From Planctomycetota bacterium (GTDB lineage: Bacteria > Planctomycetota > Planctomycetia > Pirellulales > Pirellulaceae): 35,689 nt of DNA. The stretch lies in assembly GCA_029979005.1 (NCBI GenBank), contig JAPOIJ010000033.1, positions 1 to 35,689 of the forward strand, in the 5' to 3' direction. Below the pieces are notes generated by a model. The model searched no databases and had not been told where the DNA came from. It worked only from the letters and a program-made list of their open reading frames with translations. The position numbers were made by a program, and so were the translations under genes. Of this stretch, positions 24,735 to 33,601 are shown in pieces. The number at the start of each line of letters is the position of its first letter. The stretch's first letter is position 1.

Positions 24735-25844
24735 TTAGGCGACTTTGCGTCGTTGTTCATCTTGAACATTGAGTGGGAACGGTAGCAAGGTCGGCGGCGA
24801 GTAAGGCATCGTTTCCGATGGTCGTGCATCCGCAGAATTCTCGCTCCAGCGATGAGCGTTAATTGAATGAATCACAGATTCCGCAATTTCCACCGCTTCA
24901 GCACCCTGTTGAGCACTTACGCGCGTCGGTTGAGATGATCGGATGGCGTCCACCCAGTCCTGTTGCTCTGCCAGAATCGCGTTGGTTTGAGGGACGTCAA
25001 TTTCGGACTTTGGAAGTATTTTTGAAAAGAGGTTTTCGCGAATGAACGCCTGTTGTTCGGGAGTAGTATCGAGAAGATCGTACTTTTTGTTTTGAATCCA
25101 TGTAGGGACTTTTACAAAAGTGACTTTATTGGTTGCAAGGTCGGCGTTGGCGAAGCCATCAGTCCCAAATATTTGAAAACTTCGTTGTGCTTCAAAGCTG
25201 CAGCGTGAAGCGGTCAAGTTCGCCACTCCCCCGCAACTGAATTGCAAGCGGGCGTGAGCGATATCTTCGTGATGACCGAACATGGAAACGCCTGTCGCAC
25301 GGGTTTCGACCAATTCTCCTTCGAACATAGAATTGATTAGATCGATATCATGGATCATCAGGTCGTGGACGACTCCGATATCAGTCGATCGAAAAGTGTA
25401 TCCGCTCATCCGGGAAGCTTGAATGAACTTAGGTTGGCCGACTAAGCCAAGGGCTGATTTTATTGCGGGGTTGAATTGTTCGACGTGGCCAACCTGAACG
25501 ACACACCCGTTTTCTTCAGCGGTTTTCACCAATTCGTTCGCGTCCGTTACAGAATCGGTAAGTGGTTTTTCGATAAGCGTGTGAACTTTTGCATTGAGGA
25601 GTTCCTGGGCGATCTCGAAATGCATGCGCGTTGGAGTGGCGATGACTGCTGCATCGATTTGATCGATCAGTTTTCGATAGTTGCTAACAACATTGACTCC
25701 AAATTCATCAATGATTTGTTGTTGAGCGGCGGGGCTGGGATCAGCCACTGCAACCAAATCGATTTCTGATTGGGTCTTAAGGAGGCGTGTGTGAATCCTT
25801 CCCAGATGTCCTGCTCCAATGACGGCAACTCGTAATTTTGTCAC
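24735..25844 (-). CDS. Gfo/Idh/MocA-family NAD(P)-dependent sugar dehydrogenase
   Basis: A 369-residue oxidoreductase with an N-terminal Rossmann domain (RVAVIGAGHLGRIH), the conserved EKP motif (LIEKPLTDS), and a C-terminal alpha/beta domain with DLMIHDIDLI. The GTG start at 25844 overlaps the lpxA stop by four bases (GTGA) and has GGAG upstream, so it is coupled to lpxA. In Acidithiobacillus ferrooxidans a member of this family (GnnA) next to lpxA oxidises UDP-GlcNAc at C3 for amide-linked lipid A; a similar role is a hypothesis, since the partner aminotransferase GnnB is not here. The last 30 residues are a Pro/Ser-rich tail. Confidence 0.85.
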   Translation of the reverse strand: MTKLRVAVIGAGHLGRIHTRLLKTQSEIDLVAVADPSPAAQQQIIDEFGVNVVSNYRKLIDQIDAAVIATPTRMHFEIAQELLNAKVHTLIEKPLTDSVTDANELVKTAEENGCVVQVGHVEQFNPAIKSALGLVGQPKFIQASRMSGYTFRSTDIGVVHDLMIHDIDLINSMFEGELVETRATGVSMFGHHEDIAHARLQFSCGGVANLTASRCSFEAQRSFQIFGTDGFANADLATNKVTFVKVPTWIQNKKYDLLDTTPEQQAFIRENLFSKILPKSEIDVPQTNAILAEQQDWVDAIRSSQPTRVSAQQGAEAVEIAESVIHSINAHRWSENSADARPSETMPYSPPTLLPFPLNVQDEQRRKVA

Positions 25845-26716
25845 GCTGCTTTTCTCCTTAGCTCGCGTCCGCGACCATGGCGACCCGCTTGCGACTGGGC
25901 TATCGATTCCAGGAAATGGCTGATTTCAGGAATTAGGTGGCCTTTTGATCTTAGGATCTCTTCGCAATTGCTTAGCCCGACGCGTGCACGGTACATCAAT
26001 CGATACGCTTCGTTGATTGCATCGACCACGGATTGGTCGAAGTTATTTCTTCGCAGCCCGACAATGTTGATACATCGGGGGCGAGCTGGACTGCCGTCGG
26101 CCAGCATGTACGGCGCGATGTCCTGGAGCACACGACTGGCTGCACCCACAAATGTGTAACAACCAATCGCACCGTAGTGAGTCACAGCGACCGAGCCTGA
26201 GAGCGTTGAATGATGATCAACATGCACGTGCCCACCGAGCATCGATCCATGTCCAATAATCACCTTGTCGCCAATCTTACAATCATGGGCGATGTGCACA
26301 TTGCCCATGAAATAACAGTCGCTGCCAACGCGAGTGTAAAAGTCTTCCTTTTCACTAGCGCGATTAATGGTGACGCATTCCCGAATCACATTTCGATCAC
26401 CAATGACCACCTTTGTGTCAGTACCCCGGTAGCTAAGATCTTGGGGCTCTCCTCCAAGAACAGCACCGGGAGAGACGAGGTTATCTTCGCCTAAGGTGAC
26501 ATCTCCAAGAATCGTCACGTTGTTGATTAATTTTGTATTTCTACCGATCTTCGCTTTCGGGCCAATAACGCAAAATGGCCCGATTTCGACGCCGGGTGCA
26601 AGAACAGCTGCCGGGTCGACGCAGGCCAAGTTTGACACCTTGGGCGCTGGTTCTTGAATGTCCACTTGTTGCGTGCCTTCGTTGGGAGAATATATATCCA
26701 CTGGATTTCGTTTCAA
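25841..26716 (-). CDS. lpxA: Acyl-ACP--UDP-N-acetylglucosamine O-acyltransferase
   Basis: The first enzyme of lipid A synthesis, transferring a hydroxyacyl chain to UDP-GlcNAc. Left-handed beta-helix hexapeptide repeats run from about residue 30 to 195 (GVEIGPFCVIGPKAKIG and onward). The catalytic His144 lies in NVHIAHDCKIGD, the substrate loop is GGEPQDLSY, and a helical C-terminal domain follows. Length is 291 residues against about 262 in E. coli; the extra residues are mostly at the N terminus. The TTG at 26716 overlaps the lpxC stop as TTGA. A GTG at 26638 would remove the extension and is the alternative. It lies between lpxC and the dehydrogenase gene. Confidence 0.94.
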   Translation of the reverse strand: MKRNPVDIYSPNEGTQQVDIQEPAPKVSNLACVDPAAVLAPGVEIGPFCVIGPKAKIGRNTKLINNVTILGDVTLGEDNLVSPGAVLGGEPQDLSYRGTDTKVVIGDRNVIRECVTINRASEKEDFYTRVGSDCYFMGNVHIAHDCKIGDKVIIGHGSMLGGHVHVDHHSTLSGSVAVTHYGAIGCYTFVGAASRVLQDIAPYMLADGSPARPRCINIVGLRRNNFDQSVVDAINEAYRLMYRARVGLSNCEEILRSKGHLIPEISHFLESIAQSQAGRHGRGRELRRKAA

Positions 26717-27585
26717 GCTGATTTTCGGATGGTGTTAGTATGGCCTATTTGCTGTAGCAGCGCGAATACCAATTGTGAGTTCAAACGGTGACCGCTTTTT
26801 GATGCGGTAAATTTTCCAATCAGGTCAGTTCCGGAGAGTGAAAAATCGCCAATCATGTCTAGTAATTTGTGTCGGGCACATTCGTTTTCAAATCGAACCT
26901 GATTGTCGATTGGCCCATCGGGTCCGAAAACGAGGATGTCCTTGAAGCTAACTCGCTGCCCTAACCCCTTTTTTTGGAGTTCCTGGGCTTCCTCGAGAAG
27001 TACAAAGGTTCTTGCCGGAGCAATTTCCTTAGCAAAAATTTCGGGTGTGACTTGGGTTTGGTAGGTCTGAGTTCCAATAGAAGGGCATGCGTAATCGAGT
27101 TGATAAGCGAGTTCAAATTGATCTTGTTCCACTGGATCAGCTTGAATCCAGGTGTTTTCGTCGCCAACCCGGATACTGGAAGTGACGCGGATAGTTTGCC
27201 GCTCGGCTTCCAGTTCAACCAGTCCCGCCTGGCTCAAAGCATCCGTAAACGCTTTGCTCGATCCATCGTCTCCCGGCATTTCAGCTCGAGTCGCGTGGAT
27301 TTCGCAATTGTCGATTTTTAGTCCAGCCAAAGCTGCGAGAACATGTTCAACCATTTCGACCGGGCACCCCTCGGCAACTAGCGTTGTTCGCCGGGGTCCA
27401 TTGATTCGGTTCTGAATAACGGCTGGAATTCTTGGTTGACCTGGAAGATCGGAACGCACAAAGACAATGCCGGTATTGGCTTCTGCCGGTTGGAAGTTCA
27501 AATCGATATCCCTGCCGCTCCAGAACCCGTAACCGGACACTGAGACGCTTCGAGAGATCGTAGTTTGTTTTCTGAGAGGAGCCAA
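26713..27585 (-). CDS. lpxC: UDP-3-O-acyl-N-acetylglucosamine deacetylase
   Basis: The zinc-dependent, committed deacetylase of lipid A synthesis, 290 residues. Zinc ligands are His81 (VEHVLAAL), His239 and Asp243 (ARHKLLDMIGD); the catalytic His266 is in KSGHRLN. The N terminus RKQTTISRSVSVSGYGFWSG matches the family. It is not fused to FabZ, unlike in Bacteroidetes. It lies 56 bases after skp and overlaps lpxA by four bases, so skp-lpxC-lpxA-dehydrogenase is a probable operon. Its presence with lpxA supports a lipid A-containing outer membrane. Confidence 0.96.
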   Translation of the reverse strand: MAPLRKQTTISRSVSVSGYGFWSGRDIDLNFQPAEANTGIVFVRSDLPGQPRIPAVIQNRINGPRRTTLVAEGCPVEMVEHVLAALAGLKIDNCEIHATRAEMPGDDGSSKAFTDALSQAGLVELEAERQTIRVTSSIRVGDENTWIQADPVEQDQFELAYQLDYACPSIGTQTYQTQVTPEIFAKEIAPARTFVLLEEAQELQKKGLGQRVSFKDILVFGPDGPIDNQVRFENECARHKLLDMIGDFSLSGTDLIGKFTASKSGHRLNSQLVFALLQQIGHTNTIRKSA

Positions 27586-27641
27586 TTTTTTACTTTCAGG
27601 GTAGCATGCGGGGCAGCGATTTCATTTTTCCAGTGTTGGAG

Positions 27642-28247
27642 TTACTTTTGAAAAGTACCACCGGGATTCTGCCCTGTTGCGATCTGATTGACCCTGGCAA
27701 TAACCAAATCTGTAATGTCATTTTGCGGGATGTAGTAGATCACAGCTCCATTGACTTTTTGCATTACTGATCTTGGGTTGGAAGGATCGATCTCACCCCG
27801 ATCAAATTTGAGAACGAGTTTAATTTCATTCCGTTCGCAGTATTGCTGAATCACCTCTTTTATTGCTCGATAGGTCTGGTAATGCAGTTGAGCTTCGCGC
27901 TGCATTAATCCTCGCATGGTGTCTTTTTGATCGACTTCCATCTTGGCGGCTTGTTGAGCCAGTGCAGTTTCTTCACGCTTAAAATCGGCTGTGCCCGGCG
28001 TGAAATTTTCCTCAAGCATTTTGGCGCTTTGCATTAATGATTGCTGCGCTTGCATGGATTCCGCTTTGAATCTCTCAGCCTCAGTTTTTAATGCATTAAG
28101 CTGCTGCTCAAAATTCACATGGCTCTTAAAAATCAGGGGAATGTCAACGATGGCGACTTTTTGTTGAGCCGAAACCGAAGAAAGATTTATTAAGGCAGTT
28201 ACCGTGAAAATGGTAAGAAAGGTTGCGATCCGTCGCTTAGTTTTCAC
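27642..28247 (-). CDS. skp: Skp/OmpH-family periplasmic chaperone
   Basis: A 201-residue secreted protein with a signal peptide (RRIATFLTIFTVTALINLSSVSA), a short beta stretch KVAIVDIPLIF, and a long coiled-coil region (about residues 45-140: EQQLNALKTEAERFKAE, ALAQQAAKMEVDQKD) typical of the trimeric chaperone for outer-membrane proteins. The C-terminal part adds a beta segment (EIKLVLKFD, GAVIYYIPQNDIT). I chose GTG 28247, which has GGAG eight bases upstream and gives a normal signal peptide; the longer frame to 28424 encodes an unlikely N terminus. It is first in the skp-lpxC-lpxA cluster. Confidence 0.85.
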   Translation of the reverse strand: MKTKRRIATFLTIFTVTALINLSSVSAQQKVAIVDIPLIFKSHVNFEQQLNALKTEAERFKAESMQAQQSLMQSAKMLEENFTPGTADFKREETALAQQAAKMEVDQKDTMRGLMQREAQLHYQTYRAIKEVIQQYCERNEIKLVLKFDRGEIDPSNPRSVMQKVNGAVIYYIPQNDITDLVIARVNQIATGQNPGGTFQK

Positions 28248-28428
28248 TTTCAGCACTCCTTGCTGTCGTGAGGGGTACTCGATTCGGTTTCGGAAATCCA
28301 TTTGCCGAAGCCAGCCGGTTCGAGTTGTCAAAATGTCTCGTGTTCGGCATTGTGTCGCCGATTGGGTTTTTCGTAAAGGCGGATTTTGTTGGAAAATATC
28401 TGCCAGCACGTGATAAACGGTCAAGTTT

Positions 28429-29442
28429 TTAAAAATTCGTCGTAAACGTCTCTCGAAGCTCGGCGGCTAATTCTCCGTAACGGACATAAAAACCACGTGA
28501 AATCATGACTAAATAGACATTGAGCCCCAGCGAGATGAGCAGCATGACGTAAATGAAAAAGGTAGAGCCACTCGGTGAATTTCCTACTTTATTTTCGTTA
28601 GCTCCTGGCGGATTGGCTACGTTGCTCGATACGTTGTTGACGAATTTTTCCTCGGCCATACTTAATGCTGAATTAGGAGAGGGATTTCGATTTCCACTGT
28701 CGAGTGAAGGGGCAGCAGGAATGTCGTCGGAATGATTAACAAGTTGGGTTTTCGAAGGCAGGAACGTTGAGTTGCTATCGCGATTGGGCAGAGTGGCGGG
28801 CCACGAAGGCTTCGGGGTTGTGGCGAGATTGGAAGGAGCCGGAAGGCTCTTTGGCGGTTGTTGGTTTAGGGAGGCAAGGTCCTGTCGTTTTGGCAAGTTT
28901 GGAAATTTTTCTCCCTCAAGCATGTAGGCTGGTTTTGTGGGATTTGAAGTCCAATCTGGTTGACCGTTGTTTTTTACGATTGGTTGGTCATTGAAATACC
29001 CAAATTGAACTTTAGTGAAACGCCCTCGCTCTGCCTCTGGTAATTCATAGACGAGTCGGCAGGTGTTTAGCGATTGAATGTCAGATTCTCGTAGTTGAAA
29101 CCGAATTACTCCGTCTTTTTGCGTGGAAACCTGACGACTTAGTTCTCGAATTAATAGATTTGGATCTTGGTTGCCGTACTTGGTAAGCACAAAACCATTG
29201 ACCCGCTCAAGTCCTAGTGGTCGCTGGTTTTCATCGCGAGGATCGATGTCTGCCTCTAATTCGCCCTGCACCCTAAATTCATTAATGGTTGCATCGTCCA
29301 ACGTGAAGATCACAGGTTTGCTCAGGCTCTGCGTGATGGAAGGTTCTGACGTTGGAATTTGCTCACCGGGGGCACTATGCACGGGGGAACAGAGAGTGAC
29401 TGCAACGGCAATGGCGAAAACAAAGGTGGTGAATCCCTTCAT
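28429..29442 (-). CDS. Secreted, C-terminally anchored Pro/Ser/Asn-rich protein of unknown function
   Basis: A 337-residue protein I do not recognise. It has a signal peptide (FTTFVFAIAVAVTLCSPVHSA), a folded N-terminal domain of about 150 residues (VIFTLDDATINEFRVQGEL to FGYFNDQPIV), a low-complexity Pro/Ser/Asn-rich linker (about 165-290), and one transmembrane helix near the C terminus (FFIYVMLLISLGLNVYLVMI) with a short basic and acidic cytoplasmic tail. I use the ATG at 29442, which has GGAG six bases upstream; ATG 29457 is less well placed. The domain order suggests an inner-membrane protein reaching across the periplasm. It is 181 bases upstream of skp on the same strand. Confidence 0.75.
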   Translation of the reverse strand: MKGFTTFVFAIAVAVTLCSPVHSAPGEQIPTSEPSITQSLSKPVIFTLDDATINEFRVQGELEADIDPRDENQRPLGLERVNGFVLTKYGNQDPNLLIRELSRQVSTQKDGVIRFQLRESDIQSLNTCRLVYELPEAERGRFTKVQFGYFNDQPIVKNNGQPDWTSNPTKPAYMLEGEKFPNLPKRQDLASLNQQPPKSLPAPSNLATTPKPSWPATLPNRDSNSTFLPSKTQLVNHSDDIPAAPSLDSGNRNPSPNSALSMAEEKFVNNVSSNVANPPGANENKVGNSPSGSTFFIYVMLLISLGLNVYLVMISRGFYVRYGELAAELRETFTTNF

Positions 29443-29624
29443 GGACAACTCCAACATTCAATTAATTTCTGGGTAGCACTCTATAATAATGATTCGGTAA
29501 CATGCGGGTAAATAGCGAAATTTTCGCGGATCCACCTCATGCGGTGGGGCGAGCTTGGAAATGAGCTTTAATCAGCTTCATGAATTCGTTGTTGCCTGAC
29601 TAACTTAAAACAGAAATTATCAAC

Positions 29625-30644
29625 GTGCCTAACCCAACTGATAATCCTTTGGTGAAAACGTCGGATGTGTCCCCATCTGGTCAAGATTTTGATGGAGATG
29701 AGCAAAACCGGTGGAGCAAGGCCATGCTGATTCGCTGGTTTCGTATTTTGATGATGATCTCTGTTGTGCTCGCCATTGCCTATACTGCTATCACTTCGTT
29801 TCAGCAATTGCGTGAAGAGGGAGTGGATTTTTCAGCTGTCAATTATGGATGGTGGATCGCTGCGGTCGGGGTTTACATTGGAACAATGTTTCTTTCCTGT
29901 TGTTTTTGGTTCCGCGTGTTGATGGCATTGGGGCAAAAACCAAAATTCGGTGCGGCATTGTTGGCGTTTTTTGCAAGTCAGCTTGGGAAGTACGTTCCGG
30001 GGAAAGCGATGGTTGTTGTTATCCGAACGGACATGATTCGCGGAGACGAAGTCGGCACCGCCCCGGCTGCTGCGAGCGTTTTCGTCGAGACTTTGACCTG
30101 GATCTTCGTTGGGTCAGTGATTGGCAGTTTGCTTTTGGTTTTGCAATTTGAAGGGCAGACGCTGCTCAAAACCATTGGCGTTTTACTCGCTGTCGTCGCA
30201 GGAGTATTGACTTGGCCACCTGTATTTCGGTGGATTGCGTTAAAATTGGGGGTTGTGAAGGGCCGCAAGGCGAAAAAACTATTGAATGGCCTTAATTTTC
30301 AGACAATGAGTTTTGGTTGGCTATTGATGTCGATGGGCTGGTGCTTGAACGGCTTGAGTTTGTGGATGGTTCTCAAGGGTTTACCGGAAACCGCTGTGTC
30401 GATTTCCGATTTTTCGTTGGCGATGGTTTGTGTCTCCTTGGCGACGGTGGCCGGCTTTGTTTCGCTGCTTCCGGGTGGTTTGGGCGTTCGGGAATTAGTG
30501 ATGATTCCGCTGCTTGGTTCCCAATTTGGTGCGGTCACGGCGATTGTAGCGGCGATTGTGATTCGGGTGATCTGGTTAACCGCAGAACTCGCCACGTCTG
30601 GTATAATTTACGCTTACCGTCAGGCAGTGGTTAAAGTACCTTAG
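29625..30644 (+). CDS. Flippase-like integral membrane protein (UPF0104/LPG synthase TM-type)
   Basis: A 339-residue protein with about eight membrane helices. Family hallmarks are SQLGKYVPGKAMVVVIR after the third helix and FVSLLPGGLGVRE near the C terminus, as in the AglD/UPF0104 and MprF-like transmembrane domain family. Members are linked to glycolipid or aminoacyl-lipid handling. The GTG at 29625 is the only sensible start before MPNPTDNP. The GT2 gene starts 28 bases later, so the two are probably cotranscribed and may act on the same lipid-linked sugar. Confidence 0.8.
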   Translation: MPNPTDNPLVKTSDVSPSGQDFDGDEQNRWSKAMLIRWFRILMMISVVLAIAYTAITSFQQLREEGVDFSAVNYGWWIAAVGVYIGTMFLSCCFWFRVLMALGQKPKFGAALLAFFASQLGKYVPGKAMVVVIRTDMIRGDEVGTAPAAASVFVETLTWIFVGSVIGSLLLVLQFEGQTLLKTIGVLLAVVAGVLTWPPVFRWIALKLGVVKGRKAKKLLNGLNFQTMSFGWLLMSMGWCLNGLSLWMVLKGLPETAVSISDFSLAMVCVSLATVAGFVSLLPGGLGVRELVMIPLLGSQFGAVTAIVAAIVIRVIWLTAELATSGIIYAYRQAVVKVP

Positions 30645-30672
30645 AGAAATTGTTCTCTGGAGCGGAAGAAGC

Positions 30673-31644
30673 ATGCCAAAAATCTCGATCATTATTCCAG
30701 TTTTTAACGAAGAAGATTCGCTCAAAGAACTTCATCGCGAGATAAGTGAAGTCGCTGAAGCAAATCAGTATCAAGTTGAGTATGTTTTTGTTGATGACGG
30801 TTCAACCGACGGTAGTTGGAGCGTGTTGTCTGAGTTAGCGAAAATTGACTCACGTGTTCGGTGTATTCAGTTTCGAAGGAATTTTGGGAAGGCAGCGGCG
30901 TTGCGAGCCGGGGCGGAAACAGCCACAGGCACATTATTGGTGACGATGGATGCGGATCTTCAGGATGATCCGGCTGAGTTGCCGAGCATGCTGGAAAAGC
31001 TGGGTGACGATTATGATCTAATCAGTGGCTGGAAGCAGGTAAGACACGACCCGATTGGAAAAACGGTGCCGTCAAAAGTCTTCAATTGGCTGGTTGGTTT
31101 TCTAACGGGCGTAAAGCTGCACGATCACAATTGCGGATTCAAGTTGTATCGTCGGGAGATCTTTGACGAGGTTAAACTCTATGGGGAGATGCACCGATTC
31201 GTTCCCGTTTTAGCGCATGCGAAAGGGTTTCGGGTCGGCGAAATACCCGTCAATCACCGAGCACGCGAACATGGAGTCTCGAAGTATGGCTGGTCGCGTT
31301 TACCGAAAGGTTTTTTGGATTTACTGACGGTCAGTTTTTTGACTGGATTTAATCAGCGTCCGCAACATGTGATTGGAGCATTGGGCTTGTTTTCACTGGT
31401 TCTTGGGTCGGCTGGAATCGCCTATATGACGATTTACTGGATTCTTCGAGTTTCTTTTGAGGCCTTCAGCGAATGGGCGCCGGTTCATCAGCGACCGTTG
31501 CTCGTTTATTCTCTGGGGGCTTTTTTGCTTGGTACTCAATTGCTTTGTATGGGATTTCTGGCAGAGTTGATTGTTGCCCGAGGCCAAGAAAATCGAGAAC
31601 CTTACTCCATTCGGAACCAACTGGGTGAGGCGGAAGATATTTAG
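30673..31644 (+). CDS. Family 2 glycosyltransferase, polyprenyl-phosphate sugar synthase type
   Basis: A 323-residue GT-A enzyme with two C-terminal membrane helices. Motifs: IIIPVFNEE, nucleotide site VDDGSTDGS, metal-binding DADLQDDP, acceptor region HDHNCGFKLYRRE, and HRAREHGVSKYGW. The architecture matches ArnC/DPM1-like enzymes that place a sugar on undecaprenyl phosphate at the cytoplasmic face. The sugar cannot be identified. The preceding gene encodes a flippase-like protein and the next a large multi-pass membrane protein, which together suggest a lipid-carrier glycan modification route. Confidence 0.9.
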   Translation: MPKISIIIPVFNEEDSLKELHREISEVAEANQYQVEYVFVDDGSTDGSWSVLSELAKIDSRVRCIQFRRNFGKAAALRAGAETATGTLLVTMDADLQDDPAELPSMLEKLGDDYDLISGWKQVRHDPIGKTVPSKVFNWLVGFLTGVKLHDHNCGFKLYRREIFDEVKLYGEMHRFVPVLAHAKGFRVGEIPVNHRAREHGVSKYGWSRLPKGFLDLLTVSFLTGFNQRPQHVIGALGLFSLVLGSAGIAYMTIYWILRVSFEAFSEWAPVHQRPLLVYSLGAFLLGTQLLCMGFLAELIVARGQENREPYSIRNQLGEAEDI

Positions 31645-31730
31645 TTGGCGAGTGTTGTTGGAATGAGACCGAGTCTGAGTTTTCTTCTTTGAATTATCTT
31701 TTTGCGGTTTTAGGCGGTAGTGAATTCAGA

Positions 31731-33395
31731 ATGAATGCGTCCTCAAATTCAAAGAACCAGAATGAAACTTGCCCTGCCGAGTTGCCTAATTTCTGCGCGC
31801 AAAGACATTGGGCTATTTTTTGGATTTTGATTTTATGCTCATTGTCAGTTGTCGCCGGACGTGTGTTGACATTGCAGAATTATCAGGCGCGAGGCGATTC
31901 ACCGTTTTTTAGCGCGAACGATCGAAGTCGATGGTGCACGATTAGATCACTCGGTGATAACGGAACGTATGAAATTGACGAAGTGATTCGTCAAGGGCAG
32001 GCGATCGACTGGGACTCCATCGATAAGGTACAGCATGCTGGCGAAGACGGACGCCTTCATTTTTATTCCAGTAAACCGACACTTCTGCCTACGCTTCTGG
32101 CTGGAGTTTATCGTAGTGTCAAAACGCTGACTGGGAGAGACCTTGAGAGCGATCCAATTTTCGTGACGCGGCTGATTTTATTACTTGTCAATGTAGGTGG
32201 ATGGGCCGTTTATCTGTATTTCATGGCACTTACCATTAACTCCATTCCTGTTCGTGATTGGTCACGATATTACGTTTTGGCTTGTGCTGGTTTTGGAACC
32301 TATCTTTCGACATACGCCAACACACTCAATAACCACTTGCCCGCAGCGATTAGCGTGATGATTTCTCTGTATTGCTTGTCGGTGATTTGGCGCAAGGACA
32401 AAGCAGGCTGGCGTTATTATTTTTCGGCGGGCTTGTTTTCAGCATTCGCCGCGGCAAATGAATTACCGGCTCTCTCATTTTTTAGTTTGGCTGCGCTGTA
32501 TTGTTTTATTCGCTCGCCACGCAGGATGGCGTTTGGATTTGTTCCCGGTTTTGTATTAGTGGCGTTGGGGTTTTTCGGAACTAATTTTCTTGCTCATGGT
32601 CAATACCGCCCGGCGTATGCCCACCGAGGTGATGGTGACGCGGTCGCGACTTTGGCGGGAGACTTTGATGTTGCTCTGGACAAAGGCCAATTGCCGACGA
32701 AACTGAATTACTTCAACCTTGAATCCCCCGAAGTAAGTCCGGGAACCTGGCCTAGTTCGCCCAGTGACGAAACCCGATGGGTCGTGCGCGATCTCCTTTC
32801 CTCGAAACAGTTTTCGATTGTCAGAATAGGCGAGAATGGATCGTCTGGTTTCGAATATGAAATCCGGCAGTGGGATAATTGGTACGACTATCCGGGGAGT
32901 TACTGGCTGGATGTGAATGTAGAATCTAAATCACTCGTTGATCGTGGGCAGCCTTCACAGGTTCTGTACGCATTTCATGTTCTCTTTGGACACCATGGTA
33001 TATTTTCGTTGACCCCGATGTGGGTAATGAGTTTTGCCGGCATGTTTTCGCTTCTGATCGGAGCCAAGATGGCGGGGCAATTTCAAATGCGCTGGCTCGG
33101 TTTGATGACGGTGGTGCTTTCGATTGTTGTGATTGGATTTTACCTAAATCGACCGGAGATGGATCGAAATTATGGTGGTGTAACGAGTGCCTTGAGGTGG
33201 TTGTTTTGGTTGGCTCCCTTGTGGCTGGTTTGCATGTTGCCAGTGGTGGACGGCATGGCGAGAACGAGGACTGGCAAGGCGATTTGCTATTTTTTACTTG
33301 CCGTGAGTGCGGTATCGGCGTGCTATTCGGTGGCGAACCCCTGGGTTCATCCGTGGTTGTATGAAGTCTGGGGAATTACAGGGCTTCCACGCTAG
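31731..33395 (+). CDS. Multi-pass membrane protein, possible GT-C-type glycosyltransferase
   Basis: A 554-residue protein with about ten membrane helices. After the first helix (IFWILILCSLSVVAG) comes an extracytoplasmic loop with acidic residues (GDSPFFSANDRSRWCTIRSL), as in GT-C enzymes that use polyprenyl-phosphate sugars. A soluble insert of about 120 residues (about 290-410) sits between two helix groups. I could not match it to a named family; GT-C membership is inferred from topology and from the GT2 gene 86 bases upstream. ATG 31731 is preferred to TTG 31689, whose added residues look non-coding. Confidence 0.65.
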   Translation: MNASSNSKNQNETCPAELPNFCAQRHWAIFWILILCSLSVVAGRVLTLQNYQARGDSPFFSANDRSRWCTIRSLGDNGTYEIDEVIRQGQAIDWDSIDKVQHAGEDGRLHFYSSKPTLLPTLLAGVYRSVKTLTGRDLESDPIFVTRLILLLVNVGGWAVYLYFMALTINSIPVRDWSRYYVLACAGFGTYLSTYANTLNNHLPAAISVMISLYCLSVIWRKDKAGWRYYFSAGLFSAFAAANELPALSFFSLAALYCFIRSPRRMAFGFVPGFVLVALGFFGTNFLAHGQYRPAYAHRGDGDAVATLAGDFDVALDKGQLPTKLNYFNLESPEVSPGTWPSSPSDETRWVVRDLLSSKQFSIVRIGENGSSGFEYEIRQWDNWYDYPGSYWLDVNVESKSLVDRGQPSQVLYAFHVLFGHHGIFSLTPMWVMSFAGMFSLLIGAKMAGQFQMRWLGLMTVVLSIVVIGFYLNRPEMDRNYGGVTSALRWLFWLAPLWLVCMLPVVDGMARTRTGKAICYFLLAVSAVSACYSVANPWVHPWLYEVWGITGLPR

Positions 33396-33601
33396 GTTGC
33401 TTGGTCAGGCTGGCTGAGCGGCCACAGTGTTTCTAGATTCGGTAGTTTCATTGCCTGTCAGGCTCATTTTTACCGGGTTTGTTGCCGTGGAGCGAACGAG
33501 TTCCCCAGCATCTGGCTTGAGCTAAATCACGGTTTGAGTGTAGATTTGTGCAGACCGAATGCTTTTTTAATTTGCTCTTAATCTCGCAGCGAACCAACGC
33601 A

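Noticed and set aside
33396..33601. GCCTGTCAGGC followed by a short T-run as a terminator before cysS
   Set aside because: The palindrome leaves a one-base loop, which cannot form a stable hairpin of useful length.
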